A stretch of DNA of 15,199 nucleotides, from the NCBI GenBank assembly GCA_964592755.1, contig CAZQFS010000067.1, positions 1 through 15,199 of the forward strand, read 5' to 3'. Position numbers and translations under genes: made by a program. The stretch comes from CAZQFS01 sp964592755 (lineage in GTDB: Bacteria > Hydrothermota > Tepidihabitantia > Tepidihabitantales > Tepidihabitantaceae). The notes below the pieces were generated by a model, which saw nothing but the letters and a program-made list of their open reading frames with translations, was not told the origin of the DNA and did not search any database. Positions 1 through 7,289 of the stretch are shown here, piece after piece. How positions within the stretch are numbered: the stretch's first letter is position 1; each line of letters starts with the position of its first letter.

Positions 1-1100
1 ACATGTGCAACTTCTGGCCCACCTGCTCCCAGTTCACCCGGGCCGCTATCGAGTCGTGCGGCTTCCTTCCCGGTATGGTCATCGGGGCCGACCGGCTGAT
101 GCGCTGCAACGTATTCGCCTGGACCTACCACGACCAGTACTATGTGGGCACAAGTCACGACCGGCTGTCTGACCCGCTTGCCAATCACCTTGCCTGGGTT
201 GAGCCGCCGGTCCAACGGGCGCAGACAATGACCATCAAGGCGCATGCAGGCAACGACACGTTAGAGCCGGCCCGGCCTGAGCCCAGTCTCGCCTTTGCCG
301 AACGGCTGTACGCCCATGAGTACCATGCCGAGGCAGCGACCGAGTTCCTGCGGGTGCGTTTCAGCGCCGCGTCGCCCCGGCTCAGGGACTATGCCGGATT
401 GATGGCCGGCGAATCCTATCTCGGTGCGCAGAACCCGGCCCGCGCGCTCCAGGCGTTTCAGACCACATCCGACGCGGTGCGTGACTTCGCCGCCTACGGC
501 GCGGCACGGGCCCGGTTCTCTGGCGGGCAGATGACCGAGGCACGTGCGGAACTTGAGGCGATGACCGATACGAGTCTGGCCCGGAAGGCGGACTACCTGA
601 CCGGCTGGACATGGTATCGAACAACCGACTTTGCCCGGGGTTCAGGCTGCTTTGCCCGCTGGACCGACGACACGCTTGCCGTCCAGCTCGCGGCGCTGGA
701 CGGCCGTGGCCTGGCTCTGCGCAGCCGGACAGTGAGCACCGCGCTCTCATCGATTGTGCCCGGACTCGGCCACGTCTATTCAGGACGCACCGGCGACGGC
801 GTCTACACCTTCCTGACCGTAGCCAGCACCGGCCTGCTTACCTGGTGGTTTCTGTCCGACTCAGAGACCAGGGACCGGGCGCATGTCGGAGCCTCGGTCT
901 TCGGAGCTTTGACCGCGCTCTTCTACGCCGGCAACGTCTATGGTGCCAACGTGGCCGCGCGTGACTACAACGTTCTGCAGAAACGACGCTATCTTGGCCG
1001 GGCAGAGTCATTGCTCGGCCGGCTCCGGCTCGAACCCGACTATCGCCATCTGCGCGACTCGCTGAACCCGGACATTCCTGCTGCCGCGGCCGGAGAATGA
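1..1100 (+). CDS. YidD-TPR-membrane fusion protein (5' end cut by window edge)
   Basis: The first ~60 visible residues match YidD, the small membrane-associated factor linked to YidC/Sec membrane-protein insertion. The PTCSQF motif and three cysteines at the family positions (C2, C8, C35 counted from the ATG at 3) are all present. YidD normally has some 20-35 residues before this point, so the true start probably lies left of the window. No stop separates YidD from the rest. Residues ~90-240 are helical and alanine-rich, with TPR-like helix pairs. Residues 244-320 hold a VPGLGHVYSGR motif (252-262) and two predicted membrane spans (~269-284, ~295-313), resembling TM2/DUF5683-type domains. A separate gene starting at the ATG at 228 is possible, but the frame is continuous. 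The stop overlaps the next start (ATGA). The YidD part is secure; the role of the rest is unknown. Confidence 0.75.
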   Translation, partial: MCNFWPTCSQFTRAAIESCGFLPGMVIGADRLMRCNVFAWTYHDQYYVGTSHDRLSDPLANHLAWVEPPVQRAQTMTIKAHAGNDTLEPARPEPSLAFAERLYAHEYHAEAATEFLRVRFSAASPRLRDYAGLMAGESYLGAQNPARALQAFQTTSDAVRDFAAYGAARARFSGGQMTEARAELEAMTDTSLARKADYLTGWTWYRTTDFARGSGCFARWTDDTLAVQLAALDGRGLALRSRTVSTALSSIVPGLGHVYSGRTGDGVYTFLTVASTGLLTWWFLSDSETRDRAHVGASVFGALTALFYAGNVYGANVAARDYNVLQKRRYLGRAESLLGRLRLEPDYRHLRDSLNPDIPAAAAGE

Positions 1101-2002
1101 CCCTGACCGCGTCGGTCGTTGCCTTACTGCTTATCCCGCAGTCCCGGCTTGGCGACTCTCTGCTCCGCTACGGCTTCTACTCCGAGGCCGCGGCCGAGTA
1201 TCGGAGGTCGAGTTGCCTCACCGGCCGGAGCACGGACGAGCTGCTGCGCCTGGGCCTGAGTCTGGCCGGGGCGGGCGACCTGTCCGAGGCTGTCCCGACC
1301 CTCCGTTTGGTCTCGGAGCAGGATTCAGGACTTGCGTGGGATGCGACGATGGCGCTGGCCGGGCTCTACGCGCGTCGGCACGAGTTCGCCCGGGCGCGTT
1401 TCGAACTGTCCAGTCTGCTGCTCGGCTCGCCTGACTCGGCTCGGACCCGGAAGCTCCAATTCCTGTGCGGCTGGCTGGACCTGCAGAGTCACGACCTCTC
1501 CTCTGCCCGATCATGCTTCAGTCAGGCAGACCGGCAGGACCTGGTACAGGCCATTGAAGACCTCGGACCGGCACGCAGCCCGGCAGCCGCGACGATAATG
1601 TCCTCGGTCGTCCCGGGTCTGGGAGAAGTTTGTGCAGGACGACCCCTGTCCGGATTGCTTGGATTCACCGTAACCGGGACCTCAGCCTGCGCCGCATATC
1701 TATCGGCCCGGTCCGGCGATTGGGTACTTGCGGCGGTGCTCGTGTCTACGTTCTTCCTCCGGTTCTACAATGGCTCACGGCAGAACGCATCGCTCTTCGC
1801 GAACGAATGGAACCACCGCAGGGTAACTGCGATGTTGGAACGGCTTGAAGCAGCGGGAACACCTGAGCCGGACTGGTTTGAAGGCGTACGCCCGATTGTC
1901 GGCCCGGAGTTTCCCGCGGGTCAGAACAAGGCTACGAGCCGGCCCGGCTCATTCCGTGAAAAGAGTCCGGGACAGGTCGCTGATGAGCTGGTCTCTGACT
2001 GA
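1097..2002 (+). CDS. TPR-like membrane protein, paralog of the preceding gene
   Basis: This 301-residue protein repeats the C-terminal plan of its upstream neighbour. It has a short hydrophobic N-terminus (possible signal peptide, residues 4-14) and helical TPR-like repeats over ~20-155. A VVPGLGEVCAGR motif follows at 171-182, aligned with VPGLGHVYSGR upstream, then two predicted membrane spans (~186-202, ~208-224). The following segments also align (RFYNGSRQNAS here, LFYAGNVYGAN upstream), which supports tandem duplication. It lacks a YidD domain. The start is fixed by the 4-base ATGA overlap with the previous stop, indicating translational coupling. The last 54 bases run over the end of the opposing V-ATPase subunit E gene. 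The hydrophilic tail after ~255 has no recognisable motif. Function unknown; a membrane-anchored scaffold is a guess. Confidence 0.7.
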   Translation: MTLTASVVALLLIPQSRLGDSLLRYGFYSEAAAEYRRSSCLTGRSTDELLRLGLSLAGAGDLSEAVPTLRLVSEQDSGLAWDATMALAGLYARRHEFARARFELSSLLLGSPDSARTRKLQFLCGWLDLQSHDLSSARSCFSQADRQDLVQAIEDLGPARSPAAATIMSSVVPGLGEVCAGRPLSGLLGFTVTGTSACAAYLSARSGDWVLAAVLVSTFFLRFYNGSRQNASLFANEWNHRRVTAMLERLEAAGTPEPDWFEGVRPIVGPEFPAGQNKATSRPGSFREKSPGQVADELVSD

Positions 2003-2497
2003 CGTGAGGCGGTCGCCAAGCGCGAAGTTGAGCTCTTCCCGCCCGACGCGAACAATCGCTCCGCCATCAATTGGTGCCGGCTCTCCCAGCCTCACGCCAG
2101 GAGGCAGGCCGGACCCCAGGTTCTCAGTGTCGGCGGCCGACAAACGCACCTCGGCTCCGTCCGTGGCGTAACGCCGTATAATGCCCCTGACCAGTTCCGG
2201 ATACCAGGCCGCAGCCAGTAACCGCTGCCTGGCTGTCTCCGCGACCTGCTCAAGGACCGTCCACTTCGCGGCAAGGAGCCGGTTCCGGCGCGCGAGCCGG
2301 GCAGCGCTGCGTGCCCGTTCGAGTATCATCCCGGCCTCGTGCCTGGTCTTCTCGCCGGCTTCGGCCTGCAGGCGGTCAAGTTCGGCCTGAGTCCGCGACT
2401 CTATCTCAGTTCGGCGTCGCGCTGACTCGGCCCGAATCGCCGCCGCTCGTGCCTGTCCGTCGGACAGTATCTTGGCGACCAGTTCAGACCTGCCCAT
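1949..2497 (-). CDS. ntpE: V/A-type ATPase subunit E
   Basis: Subunit E is a peripheral-stalk protein that clamps the catalytic V1/A1 head to the membrane sector. This 182-residue protein shows the family plan: an N-terminal helix of about 90 residues rich in Ala, Arg and Glu, likely coiled coil with the NtpF/H-type partner, then an alpha/beta C-terminal domain. The glycine patch GGAIVRVG and the helix ending in DLSRTLF match the usual E-subunit tail. The ATG start lies 3 bases after the stop of subunit K, so the two are cotranscribed. It is the last V-ATPase gene here: in many operons C, F/G, A, B and D follow, but here the convergent plus-strand gene overlaps its final 54 bases. The call rests on architecture plus neighbours. 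Confidence 0.88.
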   Translation of the reverse strand: MGRSELVAKILSDGQARAAAIRAESARRRTEIESRTQAELDRLQAEAGEKTRHEAGMILERARSAARLARRNRLLAAKWTVLEQVAETARQRLLAAAWYPELVRGIIRRYATDGAEVRLSAADTENLGSGLPPGVRLGEPAPIDGGAIVRVGREELNFALGDRLTSVRDQLISDLSRTLFTE

Positions 2498-2500
2498 CGA

Positions 2501-2983
2501 TTACTGGCCGACTCTGACGCCCATTTGCAGGAATATGGTCGCCAGCAGACCGAGCACGGCGTAGGTTTCGACCAGCGCACCGAAGATGACGCCCTTGGTG
2601 CCTTCGCCCGGCTGCTTGGCCACGAGCGCGGCGCCGGCCGCACATACCTTGCCCTGCCATATTGCCGTGGCAAGGCCGGCAATCCCGACCGGCAGGCAGG
2701 CGGCAAACATCTGGACGCCCTGCCAGAACGTAATCGGCACGAGTTCGCCGAGCACGCCCAGCTTCATCATGGCGAGAAACGCTCCCAGGAATCCGTAAAA
2801 CCCCTGGGTGCCGGGCAGGGCAACAAGGATGAACAGCGAGCCGAACTTCTTCGGGTCCTCGGCGAGCACGCCGGACGCAACGGTTGCGGCCAGCCTGATG
2901 CCGACCGCCGAACCGATGCCCGCGGGCAGAACTGCAGCAACACAGCCAAACAGAGCTATTGCCAGGCCGGAAGGGTCAACCAC
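2501..2983 (-). CDS. ntpK: V/A-type ATPase subunit K (membrane ring proteolipid)
   Basis: This 160-residue, four-helix proteolipid (two fused hairpins) forms the rotating ring that carries ions across the membrane. The ion-binding glutamate is E139 in the last helix (LVETYAVLG). In the second helix the motif LPGTQ (56-60) replaces the first-hairpin carboxylate, and Q110 lies in IWQGKV. This set corresponds to the Na+ ligands described for Enterococcus hirae NtpK (L61, T64, Q65, Q110, E139), so Na+ coupling is a reasonable inference. The start is GTG at 2983. A strong Shine-Dalgarno, AAGGAGG (2988-2994), overlaps the TAA stop of subunit I (2993-2995) and sits 4 bases before the start. Subunit E follows after 3 bases. 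Confidence 0.95.
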   Translation of the reverse strand: MVDPSGLAIALFGCVAAVLPAGIGSAVGIRLAATVASGVLAEDPKKFGSLFILVALPGTQGFYGFLGAFLAMMKLGVLGELVPITFWQGVQMFAACLPVGIAGLATAIWQGKVCAAGAALVAKQPGEGTKGVIFGALVETYAVLGLLATIFLQMGVRVGQ

Positions 2984-2987
2984 AAAG

Positions 2988-2994
2988 CCTCCTT
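2988..2994 (-). promoter_or_regulatory. Shine-Dalgarno of the K subunit, overlapping the upstream stop
   Basis: On the minus strand AAGGAGG lies 4 bases before the GTG start of subunit K and shares bases with the TAA stop of subunit I. It fixes the GTG as the start. A very strong site suits the high copy number needed for a ring subunit relative to single-copy subunit I. Confidence 0.8.
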
Positions 2995-5194
2995 ATGACT
3001 TCAGCTTGACGAACTGGTAGGTCTCCTGGAACGGACGGAACCTCTCGCCCCCGCCGACATAGAACCGGGGAAAGAACTCGACGTACTGCAACCGCAGCGA
3101 GTGCACGAACGCTCCGAGCACGTTCACCGCAATGTTATAGGTGTGGCCGATAACGAGTACAACCAGGGCGAGCACGATGCCCACGACCGGGACCGGCATC
3201 ACCATCCATGCGATGACGTTGATCGCCACGGCGACGCCACCGGTACACATGCCCAGCGCCATCAGCCTGATGTAGGAAAGGACAACGCCAACATAGCCGG
3301 TCGCGCCGTACAACGCATAGCCGCCCCAGAGCAGCTTCAATACCACCCCGTCACTCGGCGCGAGGAGGAAGAACAGCGCACCGGCTGTTCCCACGGCCCA
3401 GAGCGGAACAACACCGGCAAACCACAACCCGAGCCCGGCCAGCGTCAGCAAACCGAGCAGGATGGGAACCGGTTTTCGACGCCGGAGAGCCGCCCGACCC
3501 GCGTAAACCGAGTTGGCGAGGAACGCGGCGAGCACGAACCACTTGACCGGAGCCGCCGCGGCCGGAAGCCAGCCCAGCTTCGTACCCCAGAAGAGCAGGG
3601 TCGTTCCAATCAAGGCAAACCAGAGGCCCTGGCTGACCGCGGTCTGCCGGCTGCGCTGAGTGAACACGACAATCGCCGCGACCGCAACGAGCACGGCTCC
3701 GACCAGCAGTCCTGCTGCCCACGCCGGAAGAACCCGAGCCAGCAGCACCCGCGCGGTCAAGCAGTTCAGCAACACAAACCAGGGTAGCTGGACCAGCAGA
3801 CCGTCGCCGTAGTTCCGCACGCGCAGGCAGTCAACAATCTCAAAGGCGATGCCGGCGACCATCTGGACATAGCCGAGCGCCAGCGACAGGATGAAGAACT
3901 TCATCGGGTCTTTCACCGGGTCAAACCACATCATGCGGTTCTTGAGTGCCTGCAGCCAGGCCATGCCCAGCCGGTCGGGCACGTCGCCAAACCATCCGCC
4001 CACCAGCGCACCCGCCGGAATCGTCAGGACCGCGCCAATGAGCACGATGCCCAGGAGCTTGTTGCCGGGACCAAGCCGGCGCATCAGCAGGTACGTGGCG
4101 ACCGCGAGAACAATGCCGTACCCCGCGTCGGTCAGGCAGAGCGCGAAGAAGACGCCGAAAAACGGGGCGACCAGCCAGGTCGGGTCAAGCTCTTTGGGCG
4201 ACGGCAGGCTGAACAGCTCCAGAACAAGCTCGAAAGGCCGGAGCAGGGGGCGGTTGACCAGAGCCACGGGCGGAGACTCATCAGGCTCGGGCTCGACCAC
4301 CTCGAGCGATGCGAAGCCGGCATCATCGACCAGCCGCCGCAGCCGGGCAAGGTGGCGCGCGCGTACCCAACCCTTCACGAACGCGACCGTGGCGGTGCGG
4401 TCAAGGGCCCGTGCGGTTGCCTGCTTGGTCTCGGCGTTGGCCACCGCGTCGGCCGAGGCCTTCAACCGCGGCAGTTCTTGCGTCAGGTCGCCAAGCTGAC
4501 CGCGCAGTGCCCGTTCATGTGCGGCCAGCGATTCCATCTCCTGCTCGAGCCGGGTCAGAAGCTCGGCCGGACGGCCCTGCACATGGTGCAGGTCCACTGT
4601 CTCGAAATGTCCGGTGCTGACCAACGCCTGCAGCTCTGCACCCAAGTCGGCTGGCGCAACAACCAGCGCGAATACTGCCCCGTCACTTTCGCCCACGCGC
4701 CCGATTGCGATAGGTCTTCCCTCAAGTGCGGCCGCGGCAGCCTCGTAGTGCGCCTGGTCCGGGAACCTGCCGGCAACCACAGCCAGATTCCTGCGAGCGT
4801 AGAGCGCGGCCGGGTCGTGGTTCAGTCCCACCCAGGGCCGAAGCCGGTCCATCTCGCTGCTGACCGCTTTGCGCCGGGACTCGACCTCGGCCAGCTCCCT
4901 TTCCAGCCGTTCCACCGTCTTCAGCCGGGCCTCGTGGTCATAGTCGGCAACAAGACGCTCAAACTCCGACCGGTCACACACCGGCCGGGACGACACTTTG
5001 GACCCGGTCTTGGCAGCCAGGACCTCGACCGCCCGTGCCAGGCGCGCACTCGCCACGCCCTGCTCTTTAGTCGGCTGTTCGCGCTCAGTGCCGGTAATGT
5101 GCATCAGCCCTTGACGTTGCAGTGCCCCGAGAAAGGACTCCAGACGGTCTTCATGGACCGCCAGCAGAACCTTGCGGACTCGCTCTACTGCCAC
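2993..5194 (-). CDS. ntpI: V/A-type ATPase subunit I (a-subunit, ion half-channels)
   Basis: Subunit I is the stator protein beside the K ring; its cytoplasmic arm binds the peripheral stalks and its membrane half forms the ion half-channels. The 733-residue length is close to the prokaryotic family norm of roughly 650-700. Residues 1-~350 are soluble, with coiled-coil stretches near 90-120 and 215-255. Residues ~350-715 hold multiple membrane helices. The conserved motifs LSYIRLMAL (Arg643) and HSLRLQYVEFF (Arg701, Glu706) are intact; they correspond to the two essential arginines of yeast Vph1 (R735, R799). The start is GTG at 5194, overlapping the end of the upstream stalk gene by 10 bases, with GAGGA 12 bases upstream. 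Subunit K follows after 9 bases. Confidence 0.96.
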   Translation of the reverse strand: MAVERVRKVLLAVHEDRLESFLGALQRQGLMHITGTEREQPTKEQGVASARLARAVEVLAAKTGSKVSSRPVCDRSEFERLVADYDHEARLKTVERLERELAEVESRRKAVSSEMDRLRPWVGLNHDPAALYARRNLAVVAGRFPDQAHYEAAAAALEGRPIAIGRVGESDGAVFALVVAPADLGAELQALVSTGHFETVDLHHVQGRPAELLTRLEQEMESLAAHERALRGQLGDLTQELPRLKASADAVANAETKQATARALDRTATVAFVKGWVRARHLARLRRLVDDAGFASLEVVEPEPDESPPVALVNRPLLRPFELVLELFSLPSPKELDPTWLVAPFFGVFFALCLTDAGYGIVLAVATYLLMRRLGPGNKLLGIVLIGAVLTIPAGALVGGWFGDVPDRLGMAWLQALKNRMMWFDPVKDPMKFFILSLALGYVQMVAGIAFEIVDCLRVRNYGDGLLVQLPWFVLLNCLTARVLLARVLPAWAAGLLVGAVLVAVAAIVVFTQRSRQTAVSQGLWFALIGTTLLFWGTKLGWLPAAAAPVKWFVLAAFLANSVYAGRAALRRRKPVPILLGLLTLAGLGLWFAGVVPLWAVGTAGALFFLLAPSDGVVLKLLWGGYALYGATGYVGVVLSYIRLMALGMCTGGVAVAINVIAWMVMPVPVVGIVLALVVLVIGHTYNIAVNVLGAFVHSLRLQYVEFFPRFYVGGGERFRPFQETYQFVKLKS

Positions 5195-5514
5195 TGCCGA
5201 CGCAGTTCCTCGACCAGCATCTCAACTGCGGCCTGCCGCCTCTGTTCCGGAATCTCGGCTACGGCTCTGGCCGCGGTCTCGGCCTCGACGGCTGCGGCCC
5301 GCACGAGCTCCTCTGCCTGAGCCCTGGCATGGCTCAACGCCGCTTCTCGTTCGGACTGAACCCGGGCGCGCGCCTGGGCAATCCGGCGAGTCGCATCCGT
5401 CTCGGCTTGTGCCATCATCTGCCGGGCAGCCTCTTCCGCCTGCTTCACCATTGCGTCCGCCTCGGCTTCGGCCATCTTTATGCTTTCAACCAGGTCAGGT
5501 GATTCTGTTGTCAT
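5185..5514 (-). CDS. ntpF: V/A-type ATPase peripheral-stalk coiled-coil subunit (NtpF / H / G type)
   Basis: This short, almost entirely helical protein (109 residues from ATG 5514) is rich in Ala, Glu, Gln and Arg with heptad-like spacing. It begins with a Pro-containing N-terminus and a VESIKMAEAEAD segment typical of V-ATPase H/G subunits, which pair with subunit E to build the peripheral stalk. Its place directly before I, K and E matches the F-I-K-E order of the Enterococcus hirae ntp operon. Two starts are possible: ATG 5514, or an in-frame TTG at 5538 that adds 8 residues. I prefer ATG because the only promoter-like element predicts transcription beginning near 5520, inside the longer form. 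The stop overlaps the GTG of subunit I. Sequence divergence in this family makes the exact subunit letter uncertain. Confidence 0.85.
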   Translation of the reverse strand: MTTESPDLVESIKMAEAEADAMVKQAEEAARQMMAQAETDATRRIAQARARVQSEREAALSHARAQAEELVRAAAVEAETAARAVAEIPEQRRQAAVEMLVEELRRQWQ

Positions 5515-5526
5515 TGGTGCGTGCAA

Positions 5527-5554
5527 ATGGTATTCCAAAAGCAGTCCAAGTCAA
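5527..5554 (-). promoter_or_regulatory. Candidate promoter of the V-ATPase operon
   Basis: The minus strand carries TTGACT (5549-5554), a 16-base spacer and TACCAT (5527-5532; 4 of 6 matches to TATAAT). The -10 ends only 12 bases before the ATG at 5514, which predicts a leader of about 6 bases. The -35 is good and the -10 is weak. The repeated 16-base spacing at the other promoters here adds support. Confidence 0.4.
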
Positions 5555-5890
5555 GATAACCGCACTCAGGGTGGAGCACAGCGTGCGGGTCGGCGCAGGT
5601 CCCAGACTCAACCACCGCAGCAGAGAGACTGTCCTCCGGGCATGTCCGACCGCTTTGGCCGACGCGCCGTCGAGCTGCAGCCGGCGCTCTGCACCGGGAA
5701 TCACCGGGAGTCCGAAGACCGGGCCGATGTGTTCCTGACCACGTTGCCGTTGACGACGTCGTCCGCCTGACTGACCGGGCTGGAAAAGGCTATGCGCCGT
5801 TCTGCTCAGGCAGAACAGGTGCCTTCCGGTCGCAACGACCAGACTAAGCAGCCGCCGAGAAGATCCCGGCCGGCGGCACGAGTCCGGAAG
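5540..5890. other. 350-base interval with no convincing gene; inverted repeat inside
   Basis: This stretch separates the ferredoxin from the V-ATPase operon. It contains a perfect 7-base inverted repeat with a TCAG loop (GTTCTGC 5799-5805, GCAGAAC 5810-5816) and no T-tract. A GC-rich imperfect hairpin (GCCGCC...GGCGGC on the minus strand) lies just past the ferredoxin stop, also without a T-run. A minus-strand GTG frame (5495-5704, 69 residues) has one hydrophobic stretch and would overlap the first V-ATPase gene. It has no Shine-Dalgarno or family match that I recognise, so I do not call it a gene. I do not recognise any structured RNA here. Confidence 0.5.
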
Positions 5891-6079
5891 CTAGCCCTCG
5901 ACCTTGATGGCGCTGGCCGGACAGTCTTCTGCCGCCTGCTGGACGCACTCCTCGACCGCATCAGTTATCGCTTCGGCCTTCGGCCTGGCTGCGTCGCCGT
6001 CCATCTCAAAGACATCGGGGCATGTATTGACGCACAGCTCACAGCCGGTGCAGAGTTCTCGGTCGATTGATACTTTCAT
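5891..6079 (-). CDS. Small [4Fe-4S] ferredoxin
   Basis: This 62-residue electron carrier has the pattern C10-x2-C13-x2-C16-x3-C20-P and a second pair, C45 and C53-P. It is the monocluster type known from Thermotoga, Pyrococcus and Desulfovibrio: C10, C13, C16 and C53 should bind one [4Fe-4S] cluster, while C20 and C45 are placed to form the disulfide seen in those proteins. The protein is acidic, as expected for a soluble low-potential donor. The ATG is preceded by GGAGG with a 5-base spacer, so the start is secure. It lies 90 bases after prfB on the same strand; I see no good promoter in that gap, so read-through is possible. Its redox partner is not evident nearby. Confidence 0.95.
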   Translation of the reverse strand: MKVSIDRELCTGCELCVNTCPDVFEMDGDAARPKAEAITDAVEECVQQAAEDCPASAIKVEG

Positions 6080-6169
6080 CTATACCTCCGTTTCAGGCCG
6101 GCCCGCGGAAGGGCACGGCGCACTTGGGTTGGGACACTGCGAAGTCAACTACTTCCTTCGGGTTGGCTT

Positions 6170-7280
6170 TCAATGTGTGACTGAAGCCTCGCGCTGGGTA
6201 AGGAACGCATGAACGAAACCGTCAAGTTTGCCGTCCATGACCGCTTCGACATCGTGGGTCTCAAATCCCGTCCGGTGGTCCTTCACCAGTTGGTAGGGAA
6301 AGAACACGTAGGAGCGAATCTGGTGGCCCCAGGCGATGTCGGTCTTGGACGCTTCGTACTTCGCCCGAGCCTGGTCCTGCTCTCGACGGTAATGGTCATA
6401 GAGCCGCGAGCGAAGCACTTTGAGTGCGTTCTGCTTGTTCTGGAACTGGGAGCGCTCGTTCTGACAGGAAACGATGATGCCGGTCGGCACGTGGGTAATG
6501 CGCACCGCCGAACTGATCTTGTTCACATTCTGGCCGCCGTGGCCGCCGGCCCGGAACGTGTCCACCTTCAGGTCGTTCGGGTTTATCTCGACCTCAATCT
6601 CCTCTGCCTCGGGGTAAACCGACACCGCGGCAAAGCTGGTGTGGCGGCGGCCGTTGGCATCAAAGGGCGAAACCCGAACCAGCCGATGCACCCCGATCTC
6701 CGACTTGAGCAGCCCGTAGGCGTAGGTCCCGCTCACCTCAATCGTAGCGTCCTTTATGCCCGCCTCCTCATTCGGTTGCAGGTCGAGTACGCGATGCTTC
6801 AGTTCCTGCTTCTCCAGGAAGCGCTGATACATGCGGAGAAGCATCTCGGCCCAGTCACACGACTCGGTCCCGCCAGCCCCGGGGTGAATCGAGAGGATCG
6901 CCGCCCGCGAGTCCTCGCTTGCGCTGAACATCGCCCTCTCCTCCAGCGCCTCGATGTCGCGGCTCACCGCGCCGACGAGTACGCCAAGCTCCTGCTGGGC
7001 AGCGTCGTCGGACTCGAACAGACTCGACAACTCACGGGCGTCATTGAGTTCACGCTCAAGTCGGTCGACGCGACCGAGCAGGTCACTAATCACAGCAACC
7101 CGACGCATCGTATCCTGGGCGCGGCGGACGTCAGACCAGAAGTCGGGGCGGCTTGTCTGACTGGTCAGCGCCGCCAGCTCGCTGCGCAGCCGAGGCAGGT
7201 CAAAGAAACTCCTGTAGACGTTCCAGTCGCTCGACCAGGGAGTCAACCTGGTACGCGTCACAACGCTCGCTGTCGGTCAT
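6170..7280 (-). CDS. prfB: Peptide chain release factor 2, made by +1 programmed frameshift
   Basis: RF2 releases finished proteins at UGA and UAA codons. The tripeptide SPF (stop-codon recognition) and the GGQ catalytic motif in RAGGHGGQNVNK are intact, at residues 204-206 and 248-250 of the full product, close to E. coli positions. The gene is in two frames. Translation starts at ATG 7280 and runs 26 codons to CTT at 7203-7205, followed by an in-frame TGA (7200-7202). Slipping one base forward gives GAC (7199-7201), and the second frame continues to 6170, for a 369-residue product (E. coli RF2 has 365). An AGGAG element (7209-7213) sits 3 bases before CTT, as in E. coli. A GTG/ATG-like start in the second frame alone, near 7261, is artefactual. 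The start lies 9 bases after the rpmE stop. Confidence 0.96.
7199..7213 (-). promoter_or_regulatory. RF2 autoregulatory +1 frameshift site
   Basis: Read on the minus strand: AGGAG (internal Shine-Dalgarno-like), TTT, CTT, TGA, C. The CTT-TGA-C slippery site and the 3-base spacing equal the classic prfB element. When RF2 is scarce, termination at UGA is slow and the ribosome slips to make more RF2. Confidence 0.95.
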
Positions 7281-7289
7281 CCCGCAGGA

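Noticed and set aside
5495..5704. Small minus-strand frame (69 residues) with one hydrophobic stretch before the V-ATPase operon
   Set aside because: GTG start without ribosome site, overlap with the first V-ATPase gene, and no family match; kept only as a weak finding.
5799..5816. Inverted repeat as a possible terminator
   Set aside because: No T-tract on either strand; the 7-base stem alone is not enough to call a terminator.
5817..5842. CCGGAAGG on the minus strand, which recalls the SRP RNA signature
   Set aside because: The flanking bases of the SRP domain (GGAAGCAGCC after it) do not match.
6080..6169. TTGACT upstream of the ferredoxin as a promoter
   Set aside because: No acceptable -10 at 15-18 bases; the pattern seen at the other promoters is absent.
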